NCBI GenBank assembly: GCA_002706205.1
Contig: PAKC01000061.1
Coordinates: 57,500-104,658 of the forward strand
Length of the DNA stretch: 47,159 nucleotides
Origin: Halobacteriovoraceae bacterium
GTDB lineage: Bacteria > Bdellovibrionota > Bacteriovoracia > Bacteriovoracales > Bacteriovoracaceae
Direction: 5' to 3'
Positions 1 to 9,245 of this stretch are shown here, one piece after another. The translations under genes were made by a program, and so were the position numbers. Under the pieces are notes generated by a model. It had not been told where the DNA came from, searched no databases, and was given only the letters and a program-made list of their open reading frames with translations. How positions within the stretch are numbered: position 1 is the stretch's first letter; the number at the start of each line of letters is the position of its first letter.

Positions 1-109
1 GTGTTTGGGGATTATCTTTATCAAAATTATGTTTATCAATAATATGATAAGTTTGATATTTTTGCGTACATCCCACAAAAAGTAAAAAAAGAAGAGAGAA
101 TACTTTCAT
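1..109 (-). CDS. Lipoprotein, N-terminal fragment
   Basis: Only the first 36 codons are in the window; the gene runs off the left edge. The protein begins with MKVFSLLFLLFVGC, a short basic start, a hydrophobic stretch and a lipobox ending in Cys14, so it should be exported and lipid-anchored. Its ATG overlaps the TGA of the upstream DUF423 gene (ATGA), which points to translational coupling. Nothing beyond the signal region is recognisable. The reading frame is open to the edge. Confidence 0.6.
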   Translation of the reverse strand, partial: MKVFSLLFLLFVGCTQKYQTYHIIDKHNFDKDNPQT

Positions 110-489
110 TTGATTTTCCTATAAAGTTGAATAAAAAGTGTAAGCCATCCCACTAAAAATAAAAGTCCGCCTAAGGGAACTATCATGGCAAAGATTTTTA
201 TTTGAGTAAGAGCATAAAAATAGCAATTAAAACTAAATAAAAGAATTCCAACTCCAAATGCATATAAAACAGGTTTGATTTTAAGCGAGTCAAAACTTTT
301 AGCTAATAAGCCTAGAATTATCAAAGCAAAAGCGTGATAGAATTGATAGGTGACACCTGTGGAGTAGGTCTTGAGGTATTTTTCAGTCACAATATTTTGG
401 AGGCCATGGGCGCCAAAAGCACCTATACCTACAGCTAAAAATAATAAAAATGATCCTAAGAGCAGTGAGTGTCGAATTTCTGTTTTCAT
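106..489 (-). CDS. DUF423 family small membrane protein
   Basis: A 127-residue protein with about four hydrophobic segments (roughly residues 9-27, 46-64, 72-92 and 98-120). The N-terminal pattern GSFLLFLAVGIGAFGAHGL and the later YQFYHAFALI are typical of the DUF423/YgdD family, and the length is normal for it. These are inner-membrane proteins without an established function. The gene lies one base downstream of the SprT-like gene and overlaps the next lipoprotein gene by four bases, so the three are probably one reverse-strand operon. Confidence 0.85.
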   Translation of the reverse strand: MKTEIRHSLLLGSFLLFLAVGIGAFGAHGLQNIVTEKYLKTYSTGVTYQFYHAFALIILGLLAKSFDSLKIKPVLYAFGVGILLFSFNCYFYALTQIKIFAMIVPLGGLLFLVGWLTLFIQLYRKIK

Positions 490-490
490 T

Positions 491-1573
491 TTAACTCCAA
501 GTTAAAAATTTTGCTTTACTTTGGTTTTTCAGCGCTGAATTTATCGTTAAGTTTTTACCAGTTTTTTTGCCTTTTGAGTAGGCATCTGCTTGAAAACTCC
601 CATGACCACTCGTACTTGAGAGTCTGCGATAAACAAGGTTGAGTTTTTGGTCTAGATCATCTTTAAGTCGAATTAATGCCTTCTTTTCTGAAACAGAAAA
701 GTCTTTTTGTGTCGTTTGCATTTTTTCTTCAAAGCCTTTGGCCACTCCATAGAAAAAAGAATTCTTAGCCGCAAGGCCTTTGAGCTGACTTTGTTGGTTC
801 CAAAGTCTTTCTAACTCTTGATCTAAAAAATCTGCAATATAAAAAGCAAGTTCAATATTTTCTTTACTTCCACAAACTTCTAAAAAAACTTTTTTATGGC
901 CGTAGACTAAAACGGGACGAACTAAAAAATGTTTTAGAATATCGTAAATGGCATTTATTTTGGCATTTTTTCTTTTGGCACTTAAAACCCGATCCGTATA
1001 AATATATGTTTCATGAATGTTTTTATCTAGATTTTCTAGATTGTATTTCAGTAATAATTGATTGGCTTTAAGCGTGGCCAATTGAGCTTCATGAATATTA
1101 TCACTTTGGGCCAGACTTAAGAGGGCCTTAATCTTTGTGAGAATTTTTTCATTGGCCAGATGCCCTTCATAATGATTGGCCAATTCGATATCAAGACTGG
1201 CCTTCGAAACACAAGCTTCCCAATTGTAACGCTTACAAACTTCTTGAAAATAAGGCCCATGTGGCCTTTGATCATCGGCCTGTTCGATAAAACATAAATA
1301 ATGGGCAAATTCATGTCTAAGAATATCTTTTAGCACTTTGTCTTTTGCCTTAAGCATGAGTTGATAATTTAAGCCAATCTGATAAGAATGGGGATCAAAA
1401 AAACCAAGGGAACTTTTAGAGATAAAGCAGACAACATGAAGTGGATAACTGTGAGCTTGGTATTCAAAACGGGATCTTCGCACTTTAAGTCCAACTTCTT
1501 GGGTTATGATTTCTTTGAGAAATTTTTCCAACTTAAGAACAAAACTATGAGTGGTTTGAGAGAAAATTTTCAT
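491..1573 (-). CDS. SprT-like metallopeptidase with DUF2786 domain
   Basis: A 360-residue predicted cytoplasmic protein. Around residues 85-95 it has RHEFAHYLCF, a HExxH zinc-protease signature, followed by a His-Gly-Pro stretch (RPHGPYFQEVCKRY) like the third-ligand region of SprT/WLM proteases. Residues about 143-178 (KIKALLSLAQSDNIHEAQLA and onward) match the DUF2786 pattern. The C-terminal third is basic, with no recognised domain. Family knowledge suggests a zinc protease possibly linked to DNA; the substrate is unknown. It is the first gene of the reverse-strand cluster with DUF423. Confidence 0.72.
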   Translation of the reverse strand: MKIFSQTTHSFVLKLEKFLKEIITQEVGLKVRRSRFEYQAHSYPLHVVCFISKSSLGFFDPHSYQIGLNYQLMLKAKDKVLKDILRHEFAHYLCFIEQADDQRPHGPYFQEVCKRYNWEACVSKASLDIELANHYEGHLANEKILTKIKALLSLAQSDNIHEAQLATLKANQLLLKYNLENLDKNIHETYIYTDRVLSAKRKNAKINAIYDILKHFLVRPVLVYGHKKVFLEVCGSKENIELAFYIADFLDQELERLWNQQSQLKGLAAKNSFFYGVAKGFEEKMQTTQKDFSVSEKKALIRLKDDLDQKLNLVYRRLSSTSGHGSFQADAYSKGKKTGKNLTINSALKNQSKAKFLTWS

Positions 1574-1651
1574 GCCAAGAACTTAGCAGTTTCGAGGGGA
1601 TTTAGCTAAGAAAATAGTGATAAAAAAGGTATGTAATACTTACACTAAGCG

Positions 1652-1680
1652 TTGAAAATAACAAGAAATAAGGCTATATT
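1652..1680 (+). promoter_or_regulatory. Sigma70-type promoter for the 1709 gene
   Basis: TTGAAA (1652-1657), a 17-base spacer and TATATT (1675-1680) lie about 28 bases before the ATG at 1709. Both boxes are close to consensus and the spacing is ideal. Confidence 0.55.
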
Positions 1681-1708
1681 CCGCGCGAATTTTAGTTAGA
1701 GGTTAAAA

Positions 1709-2107
1709 ATGAAGGCTTTATTAATAATTTTACTCGTTTTGGCTGCGGGTGAAGTGTCGGCTTTGCCTAAAAAAATATTTTCTCAAGTTTGTGGTCATCA
1801 TTATGCTGAAGGACTGCGTAAAACCAGGCTTAACGGACAAATCTATATTGAATGTTTAAATAAGAAATCGCTTCCAAAGTCTTATCCAACAGAGATCGAT
1901 TTTAATTGTCATTATGAAACTCATATTGAGGGACGCTGGCGTAATTTTAGAAATACTGAGTATAAAACATGCTTGAGTAAAAAAAGTTTAGGAAAAACTT
2001 ACGAAACCTATTATTTAAATGAATGTCAAAGAGGGTATGATACGAATGGACAAGTTTTTCATCCTCGCTACGATGATCCTTATATCAAATGTAAAATAAG
2101 AGAATAA
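1709..2107 (+). CDS. Secreted cysteine-repeat protein, unknown function
   Basis: A 132-residue protein with a clear signal peptide (MKALLIILLVLAAGEVSA, cleavage near residue 19). The mature part holds six cysteines arranged as three imperfect repeats of about 35 residues, each running from one Cys through a basic/aromatic middle to Tyr-x-x-Cys; the first two repeats end in CLNKKSL and CLSKKSL. Even cysteine number and export suggest three disulfides in the periplasm or outside the cell. The gene is monocistronic, with its own promoter and a strong terminator. I do not recognise the family. Confidence 0.75.
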   Translation: MKALLIILLVLAAGEVSALPKKIFSQVCGHHYAEGLRKTRLNGQIYIECLNKKSLPKSYPTEIDFNCHYETHIEGRWRNFRNTEYKTCLSKKSLGKTYETYYLNECQRGYDTNGQVFHPRYDDPYIKCKIRE

Positions 2108-2137
2108 AAAAAAAGGGCCTAATGGCCCTTTTTTTTA
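2107..2137. terminator. Bidirectional rho-independent terminator
   Basis: A-run, AAGGGCC, loop TAAT, GGCCCTT, T-run: a symmetric hairpin flanked by As on one side and Ts on the other, so it can stop transcription in both directions. It lies between the stop of the secreted-protein gene (+) and the stop of sdhB (-), and the left A-run and right T-run overlap both stop codons. Confidence 0.9.
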
Positions 2138-2902
2138 TTTCGAAGTAAGTTTTGATTTAAAAAATTCTCGATTCATACGAGCAATATTAGAAAGGTTAAT
2201 TTCTTTAGGGCAACTGGCTTCACATTCAGCGTGATTTGTACAGTTTCCAAAACCTTCTTCGTCCATGGTTTTAACCATTTCAGCTGCTCTTTCTTTGGCT
2301 TCGACTTGTCCTTGAGGAAGTAAAGCTAGTTGAGAGATTTTAGCTGAAGCAAAAAGCATCGCACTGGCATTAGGGCAGCTTGCAACACAAGCTCCACATC
2401 CAATACAAGCTGCTGCATCCATGGCCAAGTCAGCATTTTCTTTCTTAATAGGAAGAGTGTTTGCATCTTGAGCATTTCCAACATTAACCGAAACAAAACC
2501 ACCGGAAGAGATAATTTTGTCAAATGAAGATCTATCGGTCATAAGATCTTTAATGACTGGAAAAGCTTGAGCGCGCCATGGTTCAATAACAATGGTTTCA
2601 TTGTCATTAAAAGATCGCATATGCAGCTGACAAGTCGTTGTGGCCCTCATAGGTCCATGGGCCTGTCCATTAATCATTAATGAACACATTCCACAAATTC
2701 CTTCTCTACAGTCGTGGTCAAAGGCCACTGGATCTTTTCCATCTCTGACGAGTTTATTATTAAGGACATCTAACATCTCTAAAAACGACATGTCTTGAGA
2801 GACATCATTTAAGGTATAATCCTCAAACCTTCCATCGTCTTTACGATTTTTTTGTCTCCAAATTTTTAAATGTACAGTTATATTTTGACCATTATCACTC
2901 AT
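2135..2902 (-). CDS. sdhB: Succinate dehydrogenase/fumarate reductase iron-sulfur subunit
   Basis: A 255-residue subunit that passes electrons from SdhA to the membrane quinone site. Cysteine clusters are visible in the expected order: CREGICGMC with a later CQLH for the [2Fe-2S] centre (about residues 65-92), [12 protein letters not shown] (about 166-177) and [12 protein letters not shown] (about 221-232) for the [4Fe-4S] and [3Fe-4S] centres. It is the last gene of the sdhC-sdhA-sdhB operon, 10 bases after sdhA, and ends in the shared bidirectional terminator. This enzyme joins the TCA cycle to the respiratory chain. Confidence 0.95.
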   Translation of the reverse strand: MSDNGQNITVHLKIWRQKNRKDDGRFEDYTLNDVSQDMSFLEMLDVLNNKLVRDGKDPVAFDHDCREGICGMCSLMINGQAHGPMRATTTCQLHMRSFNDNETIVIEPWRAQAFPVIKDLMTDRSSFDKIISSGGFVSVNVGNAQDANTLPIKKENADLAMDAAACIGCGACVASCPNASAMLFASAKISQLALLPQGQVEAKERAAEMVKTMDEEGFGNCTNHAECEASCPKEINLSNIARMNREFFKSKLTSK

Positions 2903-2912
2903 GGTTTACTCC

Positions 2913-4832
2913 TTACTTATAAGATCTTTGGGTTAAAGGAACATTTTCAAACGTCAGCTCTTCTTTGTGACGATTTGGAGTTTGGTCAAGACCTGTGAAC
3001 TCCCAGACCGCTGAGTGCGCATAGTTTTCATCATCACGTTTGGCTTCGTTTTCCTCAGTTTGAGACTCTTCTCTAAAATGGCCACCACATGACTCTGGAC
3101 GCTCAAGAGCATCTCTGGCCATGAGTTCACCAAGTTCTAAAAAGTCTGCCACTCGACCAGCTTTTTCAAGTTCAGTATTGACTCCTTCATTAGTGCCCGT
3201 CACTTTGAGATCTTGCCAAAATTCCTTTCTCAACTTTTGAATTTCTGAAATGGCCGTTTTAAGTCCGGCTTCATTTCTGGCCATTCCCACATATTCCCAC
3301 ATGATTTTTCCTAGGGCCTTATGAAAGTCATCACTTGTTCTGGTTCCATTAATTTCTAAGAATTTATTGAGTTTAGCCTTCGCTTCATCTTCACATTTTT
3401 GAAACTCAGGATGAGTCGTATCGACTTTTGTAATATCATTAGTTCCAAAATAATGGCCAAGGGTATAAGGAATAACAAAATAGCCATCGGCCAGACCTTG
3501 CATTAAAGCCGAAGCCCCAAGTCGGTTAGCTCCGTGATCAGAAAAATTAGCTTCCCCTAAGACGTGTAGACCTGGAATGGTACTTTCAAGATTGTAATCA
3601 ACCCACAAACCACCCATCGTATAATGAACAGCAGGATAGATTTTCATAGGCTGCTCATAAGGAGATTCATCGGTAATTCTTTGGTACATATCAAACAGGT
3701 TACCGTATTTAGCGGCGATGACTTCTTTACCATCTCTTTTAATAGCGGCACTAAAATCTAGATAAACTGCAATTCCGGTATGGCCAACACCTTTACCTTC
3801 ATCAACTTGGTTTTTAGCGTTTCTTGAAGCCACATCTCTTGGAACTAAGTTTCCAAAAGAAGGGTAGATTCTTTCTAAATAATAATCTCTTTCATCTTCA
3901 GGAATATCATTAGGATGTCTTTTATCATCTTTGTCTTTAGGAACCCAAACTCTTCCATCATTTCGTAGGGACTCAGACATTAGCGTCAACTTAGACTGAT
4001 GGTCACCTGAAACTGGAATACAAGTCGGGTGGATTTGAGTAAAACAAGGGTTCGCAAATCCGGCCCCTTTTTTATAGGCTTTCCAAGCGGCTCCAACGTT
4101 TGAAGCCATTGCATTAGTAGAGAGGTAAAAAACATTTCCATAACCACCTGAGGCGAGGATAACAGAGTCGGCGACATGTCTTTCAATATCTCCTGTAACG
4201 ATATCTCGCACAATAACTCCACGTGCTCTTCCATCAATAACGACGATATCTAAAATTTCGCGACGAGTGTAGAGCTGGATATTATTTTTTCCAACTTGTC
4301 TCATCATGGATTGATAAGCTCCAAGCAGTAATTGTTGTCCTGTTTGTCCTTTTGCATAAAAAGTTCTTGAGACTTGGGCTCCTCCAAAAGATCTATTGGC
4401 CAAATATCCACCATAGTCTCTGGCAAAAGGAACACCTTGAGCTGTGGCCTGGTCAATAATATTATTGGCCACTTGAGCTAAACGATAAACATTGGCTTCA
4501 CGAGCACGGTAGTCTCCACCTTTTACTGTATCGTAAAAAAGTCTCCATATAGAGTCCCCATCGTTGGGATAATTTTTGGCGGCGTTAATTCCCCCTTGGG
4601 CAGCAATAGAATGGGCCCTGCGGGGTGAGTCTTGAATGCAAAATGATTTTACATTATATCCTAATTCCGCCAGTGAAGAAGCAGCTGAGGCTCCGGCCAA
4701 ACCTGTTCCCACGACAATAACGGAATATTTTCTCTTATTGGCAGGATTGACAAGTTTACATTTAAATTTATGGTTGTCCCATTTTTCTTGAATGGGTCCT
4801 TCTGGTATTTTTGAATCGAGTTTAAAGGCCAT
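2913..4832 (-). CDS. sdhA: Succinate dehydrogenase/fumarate reductase flavoprotein subunit
   Basis: A 639-residue catalytic subunit oxidising succinate to fumarate. The N-terminal Rossmann motif [20 protein letters not shown] (about residues 40-60) binds FAD, and [15 protein letters not shown] holds the histidine that normally carries the covalent flavin. IHPTCIP and HYTMGGL lie in the dicarboxylate-binding region. The length fits the Bacillus/Bacteroides/epsilon-type SdhA that partners a single five-helix cytochrome b. It sits 9 bases after sdhC and 10 before sdhB. Confidence 0.96.
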   Translation of the reverse strand: MAFKLDSKIPEGPIQEKWDNHKFKCKLVNPANKRKYSVIVVGTGLAGASAASSLAELGYNVKSFCIQDSPRRAHSIAAQGGINAAKNYPNDGDSIWRLFYDTVKGGDYRAREANVYRLAQVANNIIDQATAQGVPFARDYGGYLANRSFGGAQVSRTFYAKGQTGQQLLLGAYQSMMRQVGKNNIQLYTRREILDIVVIDGRARGVIVRDIVTGDIERHVADSVILASGGYGNVFYLSTNAMASNVGAAWKAYKKGAGFANPCFTQIHPTCIPVSGDHQSKLTLMSESLRNDGRVWVPKDKDDKRHPNDIPEDERDYYLERIYPSFGNLVPRDVASRNAKNQVDEGKGVGHTGIAVYLDFSAAIKRDGKEVIAAKYGNLFDMYQRITDESPYEQPMKIYPAVHYTMGGLWVDYNLESTIPGLHVLGEANFSDHGANRLGASALMQGLADGYFVIPYTLGHYFGTNDITKVDTTHPEFQKCEDEAKAKLNKFLEINGTRTSDDFHKALGKIMWEYVGMARNEAGLKTAISEIQKLRKEFWQDLKVTGTNEGVNTELEKAGRVADFLELGELMARDALERPESCGGHFREESQTEENEAKRDDENYAHSAVWEFTGLDQTPNRHKEELTFENVPLTQRSYK

Positions 4833-4841
4833 AATAATCTC

Positions 4842-5507
4842 CTAATTTTGAAAGTGGCAAAAAATTGCTAATGCTGAGAACCCAAAGGCAACCACAACAC
4901 CATAAGCTAATGAAGCAGCTTGAATAATTGGTGTGTACTTTGAGTGGTTAATCCCCCAAGACTGAAACATTGATTGAAAACCATGACTTGTGTGTAGCCC
5001 CAGAGCTAGCATAGCAAAAACATACCACACCACATAAAGAGGATTAGCAAAGTATTCAACTACGGTACGGTAAAGGTCACGCATCTGAACACCATCTACT
5101 GTGGTTGGATAATTTGATCCAAATTTAAAATTGAGTAGGTGGATAATAATAAAAACTAATAAAATAAGTCCTGTGTACGGCATGGTTGCCGAAGCAATTG
5201 TTTCACCTCGTCCAGTACGATTTTTGACATAATAGCCATGAGGTCTAGCGGCCATATTTTGCAATTTTAAGATAACTGCAAGGCAGATATGCAATAAGAA
5301 CATACCTAATAGACCGGCTTCCGCCACATAAATCAATGGATTGCTGGTTAATTTGTAAGCATAAAAATTAAAGGCATCCGGGCCTAAAAAGATTAATAAG
5401 TTCCCTAAAAGGTGGCTGAGGGTAAAACCTACCAGACCAAAACCTGTTAGGGCCATAATTTGCTTCTTCCCAATAGAAGACGTGAAATAATTATGGGATC
5501 CAATCAT
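4842..5507 (-). CDS. sdhC: Succinate dehydrogenase cytochrome b subunit (type B)
   Basis: A 221-residue inner-membrane protein with five hydrophobic helices and several helix-embedded histidines (SHLLGN, LLHICLA, IIHLLNF, GLHTSHGF), the pattern of a dihaem b558-type anchor. A single anchor subunit and no sdhD between it and sdhA match the three-subunit type B enzyme. First gene of the operon. The start is backed by GGGAG eight bases upstream; this ribosome-binding stretch is duplicated just upstream. Confidence 0.93.
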   Translation of the reverse strand: MIGSHNYFTSSIGKKQIMALTGFGLVGFTLSHLLGNLLIFLGPDAFNFYAYKLTSNPLIYVAEAGLLGMFLLHICLAVILKLQNMAARPHGYYVKNRTGRGETIASATMPYTGLILLVFIIIHLLNFKFGSNYPTTVDGVQMRDLYRTVVEYFANPLYVVWYVFAMLALGLHTSHGFQSMFQSWGINHSKYTPIIQAASLAYGVVVAFGFSALAIFCHFQN

Positions 5508-5509
5508 TA

Positions 5510-5536
5510 AATAACTCCCTGTTAATAACTCCCTGT
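5510..5536. repeat. Tandem duplication of the sdhC ribosome-binding region
   Basis: AATAACTCCCTGT occurs at 5510-5522 and again at 5524-5536, a 14-base period. On the reverse strand this places two GGGAG Shine-Dalgarno cores before the sdhC ATG; only the proximal one is at a useful distance. Confidence 0.8.
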
Positions 5537-5565
5537 ATTAATTTAAAATGAATTAAACACTTGAT

Positions 5566-5593
5566 ATTCTAGCAAAATAAATCTGTTTGTCAT
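5566..5593 (-). promoter_or_regulatory. Sigma70-type promoter of the sdh operon
   Basis: On the reverse strand: ATGACA (5593-5588), a 16-base spacer, and TAGAAT (5571-5566) preceded by TGC, an extended -10. It lies about 60 bases upstream of sdhC. Confidence 0.55.
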
Positions 5594-5647
5594 TGATAAA
5601 AGCCTCTAGTAAGTTGATTATATTCTATACGTTTTTAAGGTGAATAA

Positions 5648-5893
5648 GTGATGTTACAAAATAATTTTCCCCAAGAACACTTTATTGAATTAGTTGGTCT
5701 TTCACCTTTTTTAGTGGGAAGAATAACTTTGTTTCAACAAGAAAATTTATTTAATGTAGAGGTTGATATTATTCAGTCCGAGTCAGGCAAGATCTATAAC
5801 CACGTTAAGAGTCTCTATAATCAGGATGATGCACGAGATGCTCTTGATATGTCAGTCCAATATTTAAAAGATTATTTAGATGCAAAAAAATAA
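5648..5893 (+). CDS. Hypothetical 81-residue protein
   Basis: A small acidic soluble protein without signal peptide or recognised motif. I prefer the GTG at 5648, because AAGG at 5637-5640 lies 7 bases upstream; the ATG at 5651 would be slightly far. It is 59 bases before the receiver/HD-GYP-like gene on the same strand and could share its transcript. I do not recognise the family. Confidence 0.6.
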   Translation: MMLQNNFPQEHFIELVGLSPFLVGRITLFQQENLFNVEVDIIQSESGKIYNHVKSLYNQDDARDALDMSVQYLKDYLDAKK

Positions 5894-5952
5894 TTTTTAA
5901 GCAGTTTGAAAAGTTTATGTTAAAATAATTCTAATTATTTAGGTTGTAAATT

Positions 5953-7308
5953 ATGAGCCAAGCAATTCTTATTTCTGATAATGAGGTCATTAATTCTTTG
6001 TACGAAGTTAATCTGAGAGCGTATGTGGCCACCAATGTCACTATTAAGCCCAGTGTTAATTCGGCGATAGAATTATTAAATCAAAGTCCTAATGTCGATG
6101 CTGTTATTTGTTTTGCTCAAACCAAAGGGCTAAAAGAGTTGGAAGATTTTTTTAATTCGAGTGAGTTAGAAACTCCATTGATTATTTTAGGCTCAGATCA
6201 GACTTCACCATTGGCCAATTGTTTAGTCGTGAAGAATAAATACGATATTAGAAGTCTTTTACAAGCGATGGCAAAAATTTTGGAAGTTACGGCCAAAGAA
6301 ATGGCCAGTATGCGAGTGCCAAAATACTTTCCGATTCCTCTGAATTTATTTTCACAAATAGAGCTTGCTCATTGTGATGTCTTTTTTCGTAAGAAAAAAG
6401 AAAATTTTGAATACGATTATTTTAAAATCATTGAAAAAGATGCTCCTCTTCAGGAGCAATTACAAAAATATAAAGAGCAGGGAGTTGAACATCTATACGT
6501 GGATGCTGATGAGCGGCTTAGGTTTATCAATAAAGCTTCTAAAGCGGTGATAGGAGAGTTGGATCGAGAAGATTTAAGAACTGATGAGCGGATGGAGATT
6601 ACCCAGCAAGGTATGGGGATTGTCGCCCAAGAGATTTTTGAAAGCCAAGAAATTTCAGATGAGCTTGCAGAAGTTTCTAAAGCTTGTATTGCTTCCATTG
6701 AAAAGATTTGCAAAGATGTCCCTAAGCTTAAAAGTCTACTTTCTTTATTATTAGAGAACCAGGCCGATTATTGTTATCGTCATTCGGTTTTAACCACGTA
6801 TATCGCTAATCAAATTATTGGAAAAATTTCTTGGGGAAGTTTAGAGCAGCAAAACAAAGTGGCCTTCTCATTATTTTTTCACGATATTTATTTAGTTCCT
6901 ATATATAAAAAATATAAAAATGCAGTTTCAGAAGAAGACCTTTTATTTATGGATGAAGTGAGTGAAGAGGATAAACAAACAGTTGTAGATCATGCAAAGC
7001 TTGCTGGCCAATTAGTTAAAACATTTCCTCGTTGTCCCATTGGGGCAGATATGATCATTACCCAACATCATGGAATGACCAGTGGACAAGGTTTTGCCGT
7101 TAATTTTAAAGATGATATTTCACCTTTATCTAAAATTATGATTATAGCTGAAGATGTGGCCACTAGTCTTTTAGTTCAACTGGGAAGCAAAGACGGCCAG
7201 AAAAAATTAAGTCTTAATAAAGAACAAATGATGACACGTTTACAAGAAAGATACCGCAGTCATACTTATCGCAAAATAATTGAAGCCTTTGGAGAAACTA
7301 AACTTTAA
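5953..7308 (+). CDS. Receiver-like / HD-GYP-related signalling protein
   Basis: A 451-residue protein. Residues 1-115 have receiver-like alternation (MSQAILISDNEVINSLYE...) without the acidic pocket and phospho-Asp of a working receiver. The C-terminal third is HD-GYP-related: RHSVLTTYIA, FFHDIYL, DHAKLAG and TQHHGMTSGQGF, keeping the His/HD/His/His-His metal-ligand series but with GQGF where the GYP loop should be. Such domains hydrolyse or bind cyclic di-GMP; activity is uncertain here. It ends tail-to-tail with a paralogue on the other strand (11-base overlap of the 3' ends), and a third paralogue lies at 12411. Confidence 0.75.
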   Translation: MSQAILISDNEVINSLYEVNLRAYVATNVTIKPSVNSAIELLNQSPNVDAVICFAQTKGLKELEDFFNSSELETPLIILGSDQTSPLANCLVVKNKYDIRSLLQAMAKILEVTAKEMASMRVPKYFPIPLNLFSQIELAHCDVFFRKKKENFEYDYFKIIEKDAPLQEQLQKYKEQGVEHLYVDADERLRFINKASKAVIGELDREDLRTDERMEITQQGMGIVAQEIFESQEISDELAEVSKACIASIEKICKDVPKLKSLLSLLLENQADYCYRHSVLTTYIANQIIGKISWGSLEQQNKVAFSLFFHDIYLVPIYKKYKNAVSEEDLLFMDEVSEEDKQTVVDHAKLAGQLVKTFPRCPIGADMIITQHHGMTSGQGFAVNFKDDISPLSKIMIIAEDVATSLLVQLGSKDGQKKLSLNKEQMMTRLQERYRSHTYRKIIEAFGETKL

Positions 7309-8674
7309 GAATATTTTTGGTGATATTTAAAACTTCCTTAAACACGCCATGATTATAATCCCGACTCATGGTTTTTAGCACTTTAGAAAGATAATTATTA
7401 TCTATTGTCTGCCCATCAATACTAGCAGCAATATATTGGGCCGTATTAAACACGGCACATATCTGAGTGAGACGAGAGCTTGAAGGTTTATTGGGAAAGC
7501 CTTTGCGGTTGGGCAATTCGTGATGATTTTCGATAATATAGTCAATATCGGCATAAGTGCTAAATTGTTTGGCATACTCTGAAGCGCTCATAGGATGATT
7601 AAGATAGAGCTTAACTTCTTCTTCACTGTATTTTTTAAGCTCAGGAGAAGTGCCTGAGTTTATTTTAGTCATTTCTTCTTCAGGGAGAGTGATATCTTGC
7701 AGTAAAGAGCAGATAGTTAATTTCATTTTTGTGGTTTCACTTTCCCATCTGAGTTTTTTTGCAATGGCCGCACATATATAAGCTGTTAACAAACTTTTAC
7801 TGGCAATACCTTGATAAAAATAAGGATAGGTCGCTAAAATATGTTGGAGTGACTCTTTGGCCTTATAGGTTTGATTAACTGAGGTGGCAATACTATTGGC
7901 CAAAGTTAAAACACTAGGAGTCACACCTAGGGCGACTATATATTGATGTAAAATTGTCACGGCCCTTAAATGGAGTAAATAAATATCTTTATGCTTAGGG
8001 GACATGCTTTTAAGTCCCTTGATACATTTAAGGCTTTCACTTTCAAGATATTTTAATTGATCATCTTTTCTGATATGCAGGTACTTTACGTTTTTTTTAG
8101 CGTAAGTAGAAAGAGTCGAGTGGGCGTAGTTTTTATTGGCACTAATAATTTTAATATAAGTACTGCTGGTAATGGCCAAATAAATATCGTAGGGGAATTG
8201 ATTATAAAGATAAAAAGCTTTAATTTTCATGGGAAGATAGTCTTCAGGATTGACCTCTTCTATAGATTGTTCAAACTCTTCATCCTTGGCCCAACGTAAG
8301 CAATTATCAATTTTTTCTCTAAATTCAGGAATAAAGTCAGCTCGATCCAAAGGCTTTAAAATAGTCTCGTTGAATTCATTTGATTGATATAGCTCTTGAG
8401 TAATCCGATTGCTAATGACAGATTCATGCCCAATAAAAACGATAGGTCTACTGCCGGCAAAGTCAATTAAATCCATCCCAAGCTGATTGGGATCACTTTC
8501 ACGCATATTACAATCGATAATTAAAAAACCAAAGGGTCCATCTACAGTTGCCGCATTTAAGGCGTCTTCGGTATTGATGGCACAAACCAGCTGAATTTGG
8601 GAATAATTGGCCTTAAGCACATTTCGCATAAGCTCCCAATCTGATTTATTGTCTGAAATTAAAAGTGTTTTCAT
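7298..8674 (-). CDS. Receiver-like / degenerate HD-GYP signalling protein
   Basis: A 458-residue paralogue of its convergent neighbour. The N-terminal 120 residues resemble a receiver (MKTLLISDNKSDWELMRNVL, FLIIDCNM), with a possible phospho-Asp in IIDCNM but a reduced acidic pocket. The C-terminal domain is HD-GYP-like, with LLQDI in place of LxHD, then NHPMSASEY and ENHHELPNRKGFPNK. Loss of the catalytic-dyad histidine and of GYP suggests binding or regulation rather than cyclic di-GMP hydrolysis. The role is inferred from family only. Confidence 0.72.
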   Translation of the reverse strand: MKTLLISDNKSDWELMRNVLKANYSQIQLVCAINTEDALNAATVDGPFGFLIIDCNMRESDPNQLGMDLIDFAGSRPIVFIGHESVISNRITQELYQSNEFNETILKPLDRADFIPEFREKIDNCLRWAKDEEFEQSIEEVNPEDYLPMKIKAFYLYNQFPYDIYLAITSSTYIKIISANKNYAHSTLSTYAKKNVKYLHIRKDDQLKYLESESLKCIKGLKSMSPKHKDIYLLHLRAVTILHQYIVALGVTPSVLTLANSIATSVNQTYKAKESLQHILATYPYFYQGIASKSLLTAYICAAIAKKLRWESETTKMKLTICSLLQDITLPEEEMTKINSGTSPELKKYSEEEVKLYLNHPMSASEYAKQFSTYADIDYIIENHHELPNRKGFPNKPSSSRLTQICAVFNTAQYIAASIDGQTIDNNYLSKVLKTMSRDYNHGVFKEVLNITKNILKV

Positions 8675-8756
8675 AATACTATTTTACCAAAGTTTTTTGT
8701 TTCTTTGGCTTTTCGGTTATAATAAAAAAATCATAATAAAATCTATAGGTTAGATC

Positions 8757-9209
8757 ATGAATAAGACTTTTGAACAGTACAAGGCCAATCTTTTAAGCTC
8801 TATTCCCGTTGTTAAGGGGATGGAGGTGGATATAGTAGAGGTATCTGACTATAAAACTATAGTTTCTGCCCCCTTGGGAACTCATGTCAATTATGAGGGA
8901 ACTGCTTTTGGGGGAAGTCTTAATACTTTATGCATTATTGCCTCCTATTTATTAGTCCATCATCATATGAAAATTAAGGGCATTGCTTTTGATTCTTTAG
9001 TGATTCAAAACTCTCAGATTGAGTATTTACACCCGGTAGAGTCTGATTTTAGGGCCACAGCTCAAATTGATCCCAAGGCTTGCGTCAGTTTTTTAAAAAT
9101 ACTAAGACGAAAAGGAGTGGGCAGAATTGGTGTTTCTAGTTTTATAAGTTCGTCTACATCAGATAAAGAATTAGTGAAGTTTCAAGGACGCTTTGTCGCC
9201 AGTTTGTAG
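8757..9209 (+). CDS. YiiD_C-type thioesterase-like hotdog protein
   Basis: A 150-residue cytoplasmic protein. The segment THVNYEGTAFGGSLNTLCII near residues 42-61 resembles the YiiD C-terminal thioesterase-like domain (hotdog fold), with N-Y-x-G-T-x-F-G-G-S where the acyl-CoA site normally lies. Length fits a single domain. Substrate unknown. The next gene on the strand is 36 bases away. Confidence 0.65.
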   Translation: MNKTFEQYKANLLSSIPVVKGMEVDIVEVSDYKTIVSAPLGTHVNYEGTAFGGSLNTLCIIASYLLVHHHMKIKGIAFDSLVIQNSQIEYLHPVESDFRATAQIDPKACVSFLKILRRKGVGRIGVSSFISSSTSDKELVKFQGRFVASL

Positions 9210-9245
9210 TCTTGCTATTTATTAAAGTGCTCCCATCTTATTAAA

